Of a DNA stretch of 6,162 bases, positions 1-6,162 are shown one piece after another (the stretch's first letter is position 1; the number at the start of each line of letters is the position of its first letter). The notes below the pieces were generated by a model. It saw only the letters and a list, made by a program, of their open reading frames with translations, did no database searches and was not told the origin of the DNA. The stretch spans positions 1 through 6,162 of the forward strand of contig CAJAHC010000413.1 of the NCBI GenBank assembly GCA_903939355.1, written 5' to 3'. This DNA comes from an uncultured Methylococcaceae bacterium. GTDB taxonomy: Bacteria > Pseudomonadota > Gammaproteobacteria > Methylococcales > Methylomonadaceae. Both the position numbers and the translations under genes were made by a program.

Positions 1-1329
1 AGCAATCGCGATCGATGCAGCTGCTAATGCAGCTAAGGCAGCCCAGTCTTCGGGAGTAGTGCCTATTACCTCATTACCCGATACGCCAGTCGTCACCAAT
101 ATACGTTCTTCGGTAACCTTATCCAATTCAAATGCTGTGTGTAAAGCCCTTACAGCAAGCTCCATATATTTCTCATCGACAACCACAGAAATTTTAATTT
201 CAGAAGTTGAAATCATACGAATATTAATACCTTCTTCTGCTAATGTTTTAAACATGGTGCTGGCAATACCTGCGTGGGAGCGCATGCCTACACCAACAAT
301 TGAAACTTTTACAATACTATTATCACCTGTTACTTTTCTTGCTCCCAATAGCGCGCAAGTTGCTTCCAGTATGGCTTTTGCACGCTCATAATCATTTCGA
401 TGCACAGTGAAAGTAAAATCAGTAGTTGCATCGTCTGCAATATTCTGAATTATCATGTCCACTTCGATATTTGCGTCCGCAACAGGACCAAGAATTTTAA
501 AGGCAACTCCAGGTAAATCAGGAACCCCAGTGATCGTTAATTTTGCTTCATCACGATTAAAAGCAATGCCAGAAATTAAAGCACTTTCCATTTGAGAATC
601 CTCGTAGGTGATGAGTGTTCCACACCCTTCTTGAAATGATGACAATACGCGTAATGCTACGTTATATTTACCGGCAAACTCCACCGATCTGATTTGTAAA
701 ACTTTTGAACCCAAACTTGCCATTTCAAGCATTTCTTCAAAAGTAATTTGCTTAAGTCTTCGGGCTTTAGGCTCAACCCTTGGATCAGTCGTATACACAC
801 CATCGACATCGGTATAAATATGACACTCATCTGCTTTTAAAGCTGCTGCTAAAGCAACAGCTGTAGTATCTGAACCGCCTCGACCCAAGGTTGTAATATT
901 ACCTCCCTCATCAACTCCCTGAAAACCGGCAACCACAACAATTTTTCCTGCATCAAGATCAGCGTGGATTTTAGTATCCTCAATTTGCCGAATTCGTGCC
1001 TTAGTATAAGTACTATCAGTTAAAATTTTAACTTGCGAGCCTGTGTATGAAGTTGCATCACACCCTAACTCATGAAGTGCCATGGTTAATAATGCAACCG
1101 TAACCTGTTCGCCGGTAGAAATTAACACATCCATTTCTCGATCCGTAGGTTGTAACTGCATTTCTTTCGCCAGTGCAATTAAACGATTGGTTTCGCCGCT
1201 CATGGCTGACAAAACCACAATAATTTGATCACCCAAATCCTGAGCTTTTTTAACTTTTTTAGCGACCATTTTGATACGCTCTACTGAGCCTACCGAAGTA
1301 CCACCGAACTTATAGACATAAAGTGCCAT
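1..1329 (-). CDS. lysC: Aspartate kinase, lysine-sensitive type with two ACT domains (3' end beyond window)
   Basis: Catalyses ATP-dependent phosphorylation of L-aspartate to aspartyl-4-phosphate, the cytoplasmic entry step to lysine/diaminopimelate, threonine and methionine. I translated 443 codons with no stop before the window edge. The N-terminal amino-acid kinase domain shows KFGGTS (residues 7-12), SAMSGETN (41-48), STGEQ (71-75), GFQG (135-138), TLGRGGSDTT (147-156) and YTDVDGVYTTDPR (172-184). Two ACT domains follow (about 260-340 and 341-403), with VGVGMRSHAG (345-354) and the STSEIKIS segment (374-381) expected at the effector site. The ATG at 1327-1329 matches the usual family N-terminus and has AAGG 9 nt upstream. 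It lies 17 bp after alaS, so it is probably cotranscribed. Related monofunctional enzymes normally end about ten residues after the FELD at 400-403; here at least 40 more codons follow, ending in an alanine-rich stretch. Function is near certain; the true C-terminus is not visible. Confidence 0.95.
   Translation of the reverse strand, partial: MALYVYKFGGTSVGSVERIKMVAKKVKKAQDLGDQIIVVLSAMSGETNRLIALAKEMQLQPTDREMDVLISTGEQVTVALLTMALHELGCDATSYTGSQVKILTDSTYTKARIRQIEDTKIHADLDAGKIVVVAGFQGVDEGGNITTLGRGGSDTTAVALAAALKADECHIYTDVDGVYTTDPRVEPKARRLKQITFEEMLEMASLGSKVLQIRSVEFAGKYNVALRVLSSFQEGCGTLITYEDSQMESALISGIAFNRDEAKLTITGVPDLPGVAFKILGPVADANIEVDMIIQNIADDATTDFTFTVHRNDYERAKAILEATCALLGARKVTGDNSIVKVSIVGVGMRSHAGIASTMFKTLAEEGINIRMISTSEIKISVVVDEKYMELAVRALHTAFELDKVTEERILVTTGVSGNEVIGTTPEDWAALAALAAASIAIA
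589..603 (-). promoter_or_regulatory. Possible internal ribosome-binding site and ATG for a LysC beta subunit
   Basis: Inside lysC and in its frame, GAGG (603-600) stands 8 nt upstream of ATG (591-589), which is Met247. This is exactly between the kinase domain and the first ACT domain, so initiation here would give a regulatory-only polypeptide of both ACT domains. Such in-frame internal starts produce the beta subunit of alpha2-beta2 aspartate kinases in Bacillus subtilis and Corynebacterium glutamicum. The position and spacing are seen in the sequence; actual use is inferred. Confidence 0.45.
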
Positions 1330-1338
1330 GTAATAAAA

Positions 1339-1342
1339 CCTT
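1339..1342 (-). promoter_or_regulatory. Ribosome-binding site of lysC
   Basis: AAGG lies in the 17 bp gap between the alaS stop and the lysC ATG, 9 nt before the start codon. It supports the start at 1329 and translation from the alaS transcript. Confidence 0.6.
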
Positions 1343-1346
1343 GTTG

Positions 1347-3959
1347 TTACGCGCTTAATTGCGCTTGCACCCAAACCAAAACACTTGCTAACGCCTCTGC
1401 CAATGCAGTTGGATCATTACCACCTGCCATAGCTAAATCAGGTTTACCACCACCCTTACCACCTACTTGCATCGCAACATAATTAACCAGTTCACCGGCT
1501 TTTATCTGACCTAAAAGATCTTTTGAGACAACAGCAATTAAACTGACTTTATCTCCTTCAACAACAGCTAAGACAATAGCGCAACGACCCAATTTGTTTT
1601 TTAACTGATCTGCCAACTCGCGTAAGGATTTAGTATCAACATCATCAAGTTTAACCGCCAAAACTTGTACGCCTTCTACATTAATGGCCTTAGCACTCAG
1701 CTCGCCACCTGCTGAACTTGCAAGTTTTGAATTAAGACGCTCCAATTGCTTTTCTAATGTCCTATTTTTTTCCAGCAGTTGCTCGACTTTTTCCGCTGCT
1801 TTTTCAGGTGGACTTTTTAGTAAAGCAGCAATACTAGCCAAAGATTTATCTCGACCCGCTATCCAATCGATACAATTACCACCCGTGACAGCTTCAATAC
1901 GTCTAACGCCCGCAGCGACGCCGGTTTCACTAATTATTTTAAAACACCCAATATCGCCTGATCGCTCAACATGTGTCCCACCACATAGCTCGGTTGAAAA
2001 CTCGCCCATTTTTAACACCCTGACTTCAGCGCCATATTTCTCGCCAAACAAGGCCATAGCACCGGCTTGAATAGCCATATCCTTAGCCATCACTTCTGCA
2101 GTTACAAGATTATTTAAACGAATCTGGTCATTTACCAAGCGTTCAAGCATCATGATTTGATCAGGGGTTACTGGCTCAAAATGTGAAAAATCAAAGCGTA
2201 AACGTTCAGGATTAACAAGCGAACCTTTTTGATTAACGTGATCCCCTAAAATCTGTCTTAAAGCCGCGTGCAATAAATGCGTCGCAGAGTGATTAAGTTC
2301 AGTGGCTTTTCTATCTGCCACACTGACTTTTGCATCACATAATTGGTCAATATTTAAGGTACCAGAAATTAACTTGCCTTTATGTAAAAACAGATTAACG
2401 CCCTGCTTTTGAGTATCTGTTACTTCAAACACAGCACCTGACGCATGAATGTATCCACAATCACCAACCTGGCCACCAGACTCCGCATAAAAAGGAGTTT
2501 TATCTAAAACTATCAGGCCTTCATCACCCATTTGCAAACAATCGACTGCCTGCCCTTTGCTAAATAATGCAACGATATGAGCTTCATCATTTAGACCCTC
2601 ATAACCGGTAAACTCAGTTTCACTATCGAGCTTAATATCTTGATTATATTCAGCACTAAAACTACTGGCAGATCGCGCTCTATCACGTTGAGCCGACATA
2701 GCTATTTCAAAACCTGCATGATCAACCGTTAAATTATTTTCACGAGCAAAATCAGCGGTTAAATCGATGGGGAATCCATAAGTATCATAAAGCTGAAATA
2801 CTGTCTCACCGGGTATAACTGAACCATGCATTTTAGCAACGCAAGCTTCGAGAAGCTTCATGCCCTGACCTAAAGTTTCAGCAAAACGTTCTTCTTCTTT
2901 TTTTAATACTCGCTCTGCTTGAGCTTGTCCGACTCTGAGCTCGGGAAAAGCCTCACCCATTTCTTCAACCAGCGGGGCAACCAACTTATAAAAGAAAACA
3001 TCCTGAATTCCCAGTCGGTAACCATGTCGAATAGCGCGACGGATAATTCGACGCAATACATAACCTCTACCTTCGTTGGAAGGCATTACGCCATCAACAA
3101 TCAAAAAGACACAAGAACGAATATGATCAGCTATAACACGTAATGAGTTTTGATTTAAATCTGTCGTGCCGACAATTCGAGCAGCTGCTTTTATCACCGA
3201 TTGAAATAAATCAATTTCATAATTGTTATGAACACCTTGCAAAACCGCACTAATCCGCTCAAGACCCATGCCCGTATCAACAGAGGGTTTGGGCAGTGGT
3301 GTCAAAGTACCATCTGCAGCTCGGTCATATTGCATAAATACCAAATTCCAGACTTCAATATATCTATCACCGTCTTCTTCTGGGGTGCCAGGAGGCCCAC
3401 CAGGGATATCTGCGCCATGATCATAAAAAATCTCGGTACAAGGACCACAAGGCCCAACATCACCCATAGACCAAAAGTTATCTTTTGCACCTATTTTTGA
3501 AAGTCGTTCAGGTGAAACACCAATATCATCAAGCCAAATATTCTCAGCTTCAATATCCTCTTCAAAAACTGTAATCCATAATTTTTCAGCAGGAATCTCC
3601 AACTCTTTCGTCAAAAAATCCCAAGCAAAATGTATTGCTTCTTTTTTGAAATAATCACCGAAACTAAAATTTCCCAACATTTCAAAAAAAGTATGATGCC
3701 TTGCCGTATAGCCGACATTTTCGAGGTCGTTATGTTTACCACCTGCCCTAACACAACGCTGAGTGGTCACAGCTTTATTGTATTCGCGCTGCTCCCTGCC
3801 TAAAAACACATCTTTAAATTGAACCATTCCAGCATTGGTAAATAATAAAGTGGGATCATTAGCCGGAACAAGAGAACTTGAAGTTTCTATAGAATGTCCT
3901 CGCTGACGGAAAAATTCGAGGAAAGCTGTGCGCAACTCAGCGCTAGTCATTTTTTTCAT
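1347..3959 (-). CDS. alaS: Alanine--tRNA ligase
   Basis: Cytoplasmic class II synthetase that charges tRNA-Ala and hydrolyses mischarged Ser- and Gly-tRNA-Ala. The 870 residues agree with the usual length (E. coli about 876). The catalytic domain includes [19 protein letters not shown] (27-45), motif 2 around [18 protein letters not shown] (87-104) and motif 3 GMGLERI (230-236). The editing domain carries [10 protein letters not shown] (491-500) and the zinc ligands HSATH (557-561) and CGGTH (659-663). A short coiled coil (about 719-748) leads to the C-Ala domain, with a glycine-rich [15 protein letters not shown] segment (833-847). All key motifs are intact. The first ATG at 3957-3959 is chosen; a second in-frame ATG three codons later (3948-3950) fits the family N-terminus equally well, and neither has a clear Shine-Dalgarno sequence. 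The gene sits 38 bp after recX and 17 bp before lysC, consistent with operon membership. Confidence 0.98.
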   Translation of the reverse strand: MKKMTSAELRTAFLEFFRQRGHSIETSSSLVPANDPTLLFTNAGMVQFKDVFLGREQREYNKAVTTQRCVRAGGKHNDLENVGYTARHHTFFEMLGNFSFGDYFKKEAIHFAWDFLTKELEIPAEKLWITVFEEDIEAENIWLDDIGVSPERLSKIGAKDNFWSMGDVGPCGPCTEIFYDHGADIPGGPPGTPEEDGDRYIEVWNLVFMQYDRAADGTLTPLPKPSVDTGMGLERISAVLQGVHNNYEIDLFQSVIKAAARIVGTTDLNQNSLRVIADHIRSCVFLIVDGVMPSNEGRGYVLRRIIRRAIRHGYRLGIQDVFFYKLVAPLVEEMGEAFPELRVGQAQAERVLKKEEERFAETLGQGMKLLEACVAKMHGSVIPGETVFQLYDTYGFPIDLTADFARENNLTVDHAGFEIAMSAQRDRARSASSFSAEYNQDIKLDSETEFTGYEGLNDEAHIVALFSKGQAVDCLQMGDEGLIVLDKTPFYAESGGQVGDCGYIHASGAVFEVTDTQKQGVNLFLHKGKLISGTLNIDQLCDAKVSVADRKATELNHSATHLLHAALRQILGDHVNQKGSLVNPERLRFDFSHFEPVTPDQIMMLERLVNDQIRLNNLVTAEVMAKDMAIQAGAMALFGEKYGAEVRVLKMGEFSTELCGGTHVERSGDIGCFKIISETGVAAGVRRIEAVTGGNCIDWIAGRDKSLASIAALLKSPPEKAAEKVEQLLEKNRTLEKQLERLNSKLASSAGGELSAKAINVEGVQVLAVKLDDVDTKSLRELADQLKNKLGRCAIVLAVVEGDKVSLIAVVSKDLLGQIKAGELVNYVAMQVGGKGGGKPDLAMAGGNDPTALAEALASVLVWVQAQLSA

Positions 3960-3970
3960 GGTAATAAGTG

Positions 3971-3997
3971 ATTTTTAAAATGGTGCGTGAATACACC
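3971..3997 (-). promoter_or_regulatory. Small stem-loop between recX and alaS
   Basis: Directly after the recX stop, GGTG (3997-3994) can pair with CACC (3985-3982), with one further T-G pair and a loop of about 6-8 nt. An ATTTTAAAAAT segment (3981-3971) follows. The stem is too short and the T-run too weak for a convincing terminator. It could act as a weak attenuator or shape the alaS leader, or be chance. Confidence 0.2.
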
Positions 3998-4477
3998 CTA
4001 CAATTTAATATCCAAATGATCAAACAAAGCACTAATCATAGTGCCTGAAAACCCGCGTTGCATTAAAAAGCGACTACGTTTTGCCCATTCATTACGATTC
4101 AAAAATGAATCATGACCGTATTTTTTGGTATAAATACTCTCCAGCAAGTCCATCCAACTCCCCACTGTTTTCAGTACAACATCATCAAGATTAAATCCAT
4201 TAATCCCATTTTTCTTAAGTTCATAATTAATCCAAATAGGACCGTAGCCTTTTTGTATTCGGTACCTAGCATAACATTCTGCATATCTAAGATCACTCTG
4301 CCAACCTTCAAGAGCTAATTCTTCTAAGGCTATCATAACCTGATCTTTTTCAAAGCCTTTTGCCAATGATTTATTCAATAATTCTTTTTGACTATGCTCC
4401 CTACGAACCAACAACTGAAGACAATAAGGTTTAATTTCCGTCTTAATACAACCAAACTCAGCTTGATCTTTATTCAT
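3998..4477 (-). CDS. recX: Regulatory protein RecX, modulator of RecA
   Basis: RecX binds RecA filaments and, in the proteins studied, limits filament extension and RecA activity. The 159-residue product is close to the family length (E. coli 166). Three helical repeats are visible by their signatures: LLVRREHSQKEL (22-33) with KGF (40-42); a central SDLRYAECYARYRIQKGYGP (61-80) followed by IxxELKKNGI; and a C-terminal segment with WAKRSRFLMQRGFS, beginning near residue 131. The ATG at 4475-4477 is the natural start, but the upstream sequence has only a weak purine run. The gene begins 27 bp after the recA stop, and no hairpin or terminator is seen in that gap, so recX is likely read from the recA promoter, possibly with translational coupling. 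RecX is a fast-evolving family, and the match rests on these conserved blocks plus the position next to recA. Confidence 0.95.
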   Translation of the reverse strand: MNKDQAEFGCIKTEIKPYCLQLLVRREHSQKELLNKSLAKGFEKDQVMIALEELALEGWQSDLRYAECYARYRIQKGYGPIWINYELKKNGINGFNLDDVVLKTVGSWMDLLESIYTKKYGHDSFLNRNEWAKRSRFLMQRGFSGTMISALFDHLDIKL

Positions 4478-4504
4478 GCTTTAAGTTTCTATAAATTAAC
4501 CTGT

Positions 4505-5536
4505 TTAGTCTTCCTCATTTACAGGAGGTTCAATAATCGGTTGTAACTTGCTAAAAGCTTCCGTTCTGATCTTAGCCTCAATTTCTTTTGCCTTTTCAGG
4601 ATGTTCTTTTAGAAAAACCTTAACATTATCTTTCCCTTGACCTATTTTTTCATCGCCATAACTATACCAAGAGCCCGCTTTCTGGATAAAGCCGTAATTA
4701 ACGCCAAGATCGACCAATTCACCCAGAAAGGAAATCCCTTCTCCATATAAAATCTCGAATTCAGCCTGTTTAAAAGGAGGTGCAACTTTATTTTTTACCA
4801 CTTTTACTCGTGTTTCATTACCGATTACTTCGTCACCTTTTTTAACCGAACCAATTCGACGAATATCCAAGCGTACTGATGCATAAAACTTTAACGCATT
4901 ACCACCTGTAGTAGTTTCCGGACTGCCAAACATAACACCGATTTTCATCCTGATCTGATTAATGAAAATCACCAACGTATTAGAGCGTTTAATATTACCC
5001 GTTAATTTTCTTAACGCCTGCGACATTAAACGAGCCTGCAAGCCCATATGGGAATCTCCCATGTCACCCTCAATCTCAGCCTTGGGAGTCAATGCTGCCA
5101 CTGAATCTATTACCACCACATCAACGGCACCTGAACGAACCAGCATATCGGTGATTTCCAAAGCTTGCTCCCCAGTATCCGGCTGAGAAACCAATAACTC
5201 ATCAACATTAACGCCAATTTTTTGAGCGTAACTCGGATCTAATGCATGCTCGGCATCAACAAAGGCAGCGGTTCCACCAAGCTTTTGCATTTCAGCAATC
5301 ACTTGAAGTGTAAGCGTAGTTTTACCCGATGATTCGGGCCCATAAATTTCAACAACCCGACCACGTGGTAAACCACCGCAACCCAACGCTATATCTAACC
5401 CAAGAGAACCTGTAGATACCACATCAATATCACGCAAAGCGCCGACATCACCCATACGCATGACAGATCCTTTTCCAAACTGCTTCTCTATCTGCATTAG
5501 AGCAGCACCTAGCGCTTTCTTTTTATTATCATCCAT
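4505..5536 (-). CDS. recA: Recombinase RecA
   Basis: DNA-dependent ATPase that forms filaments on single-stranded DNA, drives strand exchange in recombinational repair, and triggers LexA self-cleavage in the SOS response. The 343 residues are slightly shorter than E. coli (353) because the acidic tail is short (ending VNEED). Visible landmarks, in E. coli-like numbering, are the Walker A motif GPESSGKT (66-73), the catalytic Glu96 in FVDAEHALD, the Walker B strand [10 protein letters not shown] (140-149), DNA-binding loop L1 around EGDMGDSH (156-163), and loop L2 after the sensor glutamine Q194 in [10 protein letters not shown], running through [10 protein letters not shown] (207-216). The C-terminal domain contains the typical GSWYSY segment (288-293). 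There is no intein or frameshift. The ATG at 5534-5536 has AGG 8 nt upstream and matches the family N-terminus. recX follows at 27 bp. Confidence 0.99.
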   Translation of the reverse strand: MDDNKKKALGAALMQIEKQFGKGSVMRMGDVGALRDIDVVSTGSLGLDIALGCGGLPRGRVVEIYGPESSGKTTLTLQVIAEMQKLGGTAAFVDAEHALDPSYAQKIGVNVDELLVSQPDTGEQALEITDMLVRSGAVDVVVIDSVAALTPKAEIEGDMGDSHMGLQARLMSQALRKLTGNIKRSNTLVIFINQIRMKIGVMFGSPETTTGGNALKFYASVRLDIRRIGSVKKGDEVIGNETRVKVVKNKVAPPFKQAEFEILYGEGISFLGELVDLGVNYGFIQKAGSWYSYGDEKIGQGKDNVKVFLKEHPEKAKEIEAKIRTEAFSKLQPIIEPPVNEED

Positions 5537-5646
5537 TATTGTTACCTATAGATTAGAAAATAGCCGACTGACTAAATTTTATTTATTATTACATAGACGC
5601 TGGGCGCCCGGATAGTCTTGATTTACAGATGCCAATTCACATATGA
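5537..5646 (-). promoter_or_regulatory. recA upstream region, expected to hold the recA promoter
   Basis: This 110 bp gap lies between the TPR-gene stop and recA and is the only real non-coding region in the window. It is mostly AT-rich, with an 8-bp perfect palindrome GGGCGCCC at 5602-5609. No canonical enterobacterial LexA box (CTGT-N8-ACAG) is present. A single CTGT half-site occurs at 5628-5625 with a poor partner (ACTA, 5616-5613), just after a TTGGCA hexamer (5635-5630) that could serve as a -35. I could not match that hexamer to a good -10 at 16-18 bp. A Xanthomonas-like TTAG-N6-GGCTA occurs at 5575-5561. That a promoter exists here is inferred from the gap and from recA biology, not from a clear sigma-70 match. 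Confidence 0.5.
5544..5547 (-). promoter_or_regulatory. Ribosome-binding site of recA
   Basis: AGGT ends the purine-containing stretch TATAGGT; 8 nt separate the AGG from the recA ATG. It fixes the recA start at 5536. Confidence 0.6.
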
Positions 5647-6162
5647 TTAGAACTTGTCGGCTTTGGATCTGGCTTCTTTACCACCATTTAAATCTCCTTG
5701 CATTTCTCTGGCTCTCGCAATCAATAACCAACTATGCTTTTTCATCTGAGTGTCATTTGAAGCTAACAAAACAGCTTTTTTTGCAAGGTCTTCTGCCATA
5801 ACTGGTTTTGATTGTCTTAACCTTAATAAAGCCAATTTATAATACAAAGTAGCATTCCGCGGCTCTATCCTAATAGCACGTTCAATAGTTGTGGTTGCTG
5901 ATTCAATGTTCCCTGCTTTTGTATTCTGACTAGCCGCCAATACAAGAGCACCAACTGCGGGTGATAGGGGTGGGAAAATATCTAATGGCTTAAAAGATGG
6001 TGCTTGAGAAGTCATCGGCTCTTGTTTTGGCGCTATGATGACGGGCTGCATGCCTTGAACAGATGTTACCTGCTCAGGGTTTGGCGATACCAATCCTTGT
6101 TCAGCTGTAACAGCGCCCTGCTCTAACAACAAAGATTCTTGTACTTGTTTTTCTTGTTCTGG
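5647..6162 (-). CDS. TPR-repeat protein, C-terminal part (5' end beyond window)
   Basis: The reading frame is open to the right edge, so the 171 residues seen are the C-terminus of a longer protein and the true start lies outside. The first 60 or so residues form a low-complexity linker rich in Gln, Glu, Pro and Val. The rest is helical with tetratricopeptide-like repeats: about 68-101 (with ALVLAASQNTKAGNIESATTT, then ERAIRIEPRN), 104-137 (LYYKLALLRLRQSKPVMAEDLA region) and a degenerate third near 144-170 (SWLLIARAREMQGD). TPRs mediate protein-protein contacts; no catalytic motif is visible. The layout of a Gln/Pro-rich linker and C-terminal TPRs with an 'ERALRIxPRN' signature resembles gammaproteobacterial TPR lipoproteins of unknown role, but the N-terminus needed to see a lipoprotein signal is missing. 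It is separated from recA by 110 bp and is probably a different transcription unit or reads into recA. Partner and function are unknown. Confidence 0.85.
   Translation of the reverse strand, partial: PEQEKQVQESLLLEQGAVTAEQGLVSPNPEQVTSVQGMQPVIIAPKQEPMTSQAPSFKPLDIFPPLSPAVGALVLAASQNTKAGNIESATTTIERAIRIEPRNATLYYKLALLRLRQSKPVMAEDLAKKAVLLASNDTQMKKHSWLLIARAREMQGDLNGGKEARSKADKF

Noticed and set aside
59..391. Plus-strand open frame of 110 codons
   Set aside because: It lies wholly antisense within the lysC coding region, has no recognisable domain, and its composition follows the complementary codons.
1684..2070. Plus-strand open frame of 128 codons, with further short frames at 2919-3143 and 3228-3500
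   Set aside because: All are antisense to intact alaS, whose motifs are continuous across these regions; they are serine- or asparagine-rich shadows.
3302..3490. Minus-strand frame of 62 codons with a hydrophobic segment
   Set aside because: It is out of frame within alaS and overlaps the conserved catalytic domain; the hydrophobic look is a frame effect.
4112..4318. Plus-strand frames inside recX and, at 4962-5186, inside recA
   Set aside because: Both are antisense to conserved genes, with no supporting ribosome-binding site or domain.
4478..4504. Terminator or attenuator between recA and recX, as known in E. coli
   Set aside because: The 27-bp gap has no inverted repeat or T-run.
4505..5536. 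Intein or insertion in recA
   Set aside because: The protein is of normal length and all motifs are at the expected spacing.
6130..6132. TTG as the start codon of the TPR gene
   Set aside because: The frame continues without a stop to the right edge, no ribosome-binding site precedes the TTG, and the residues before it continue the same Gln/Glu-rich linker; the real start is outside the window.

Overview
The window holds a compact block of housekeeping genes, all read from the minus strand. In order of transcription, from the right edge to the left, they are: the C-terminal part of a TPR-repeat protein (5647 to beyond 6162), recA (4505-5536), recX (3998-4477), alaS (1347-3959) and lysC (1329 down to beyond position 1). 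The order recA-recX-alaS-lysC, and the close match of each product to gammaproteobacterial families, point to a gammaproteobacterium. Base composition is low to moderate in GC (roughly 40% by eye). The RecA and LysC sequences feel closest to Methylococcales or Pseudomonas-like relatives, but that placement is recall, not a search, and is weak.

Layout: the gaps inside the recA-recX-alaS-lysC block are 27, 38 and 17 bp. None contains a strong intrinsic terminator, so the four genes probably form one transcript or are read through. The only sizeable non-coding stretch is the 110 bp between the TPR gene and recA (5537-5646). It should hold the recA promoter. It contains a conspicuous GC-rich palindrome and only imperfect LexA-box-like sequences. 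No stretch of 300 bases or more lacks a gene. I saw no tRNA, rRNA, mobile element, CRISPR array or repeat family.

Functionally, recA and recX are the recombinase and its modulator, alaS charges tRNA-Ala with alanine, and lysC makes aspartyl phosphate, the first step to lysine, methionine, threonine and diaminopimelate. The pairing of DNA-repair and translation/amino-acid genes is an inherited gene order, not an obvious pathway.

I do not see a new biological system here. The points most worth a second look are: a LysC C-terminal extension that runs off the window edge; an internal ribosome-binding site in lysC placed where a separate regulatory (beta) subunit would start; and the unusual recA upstream region.
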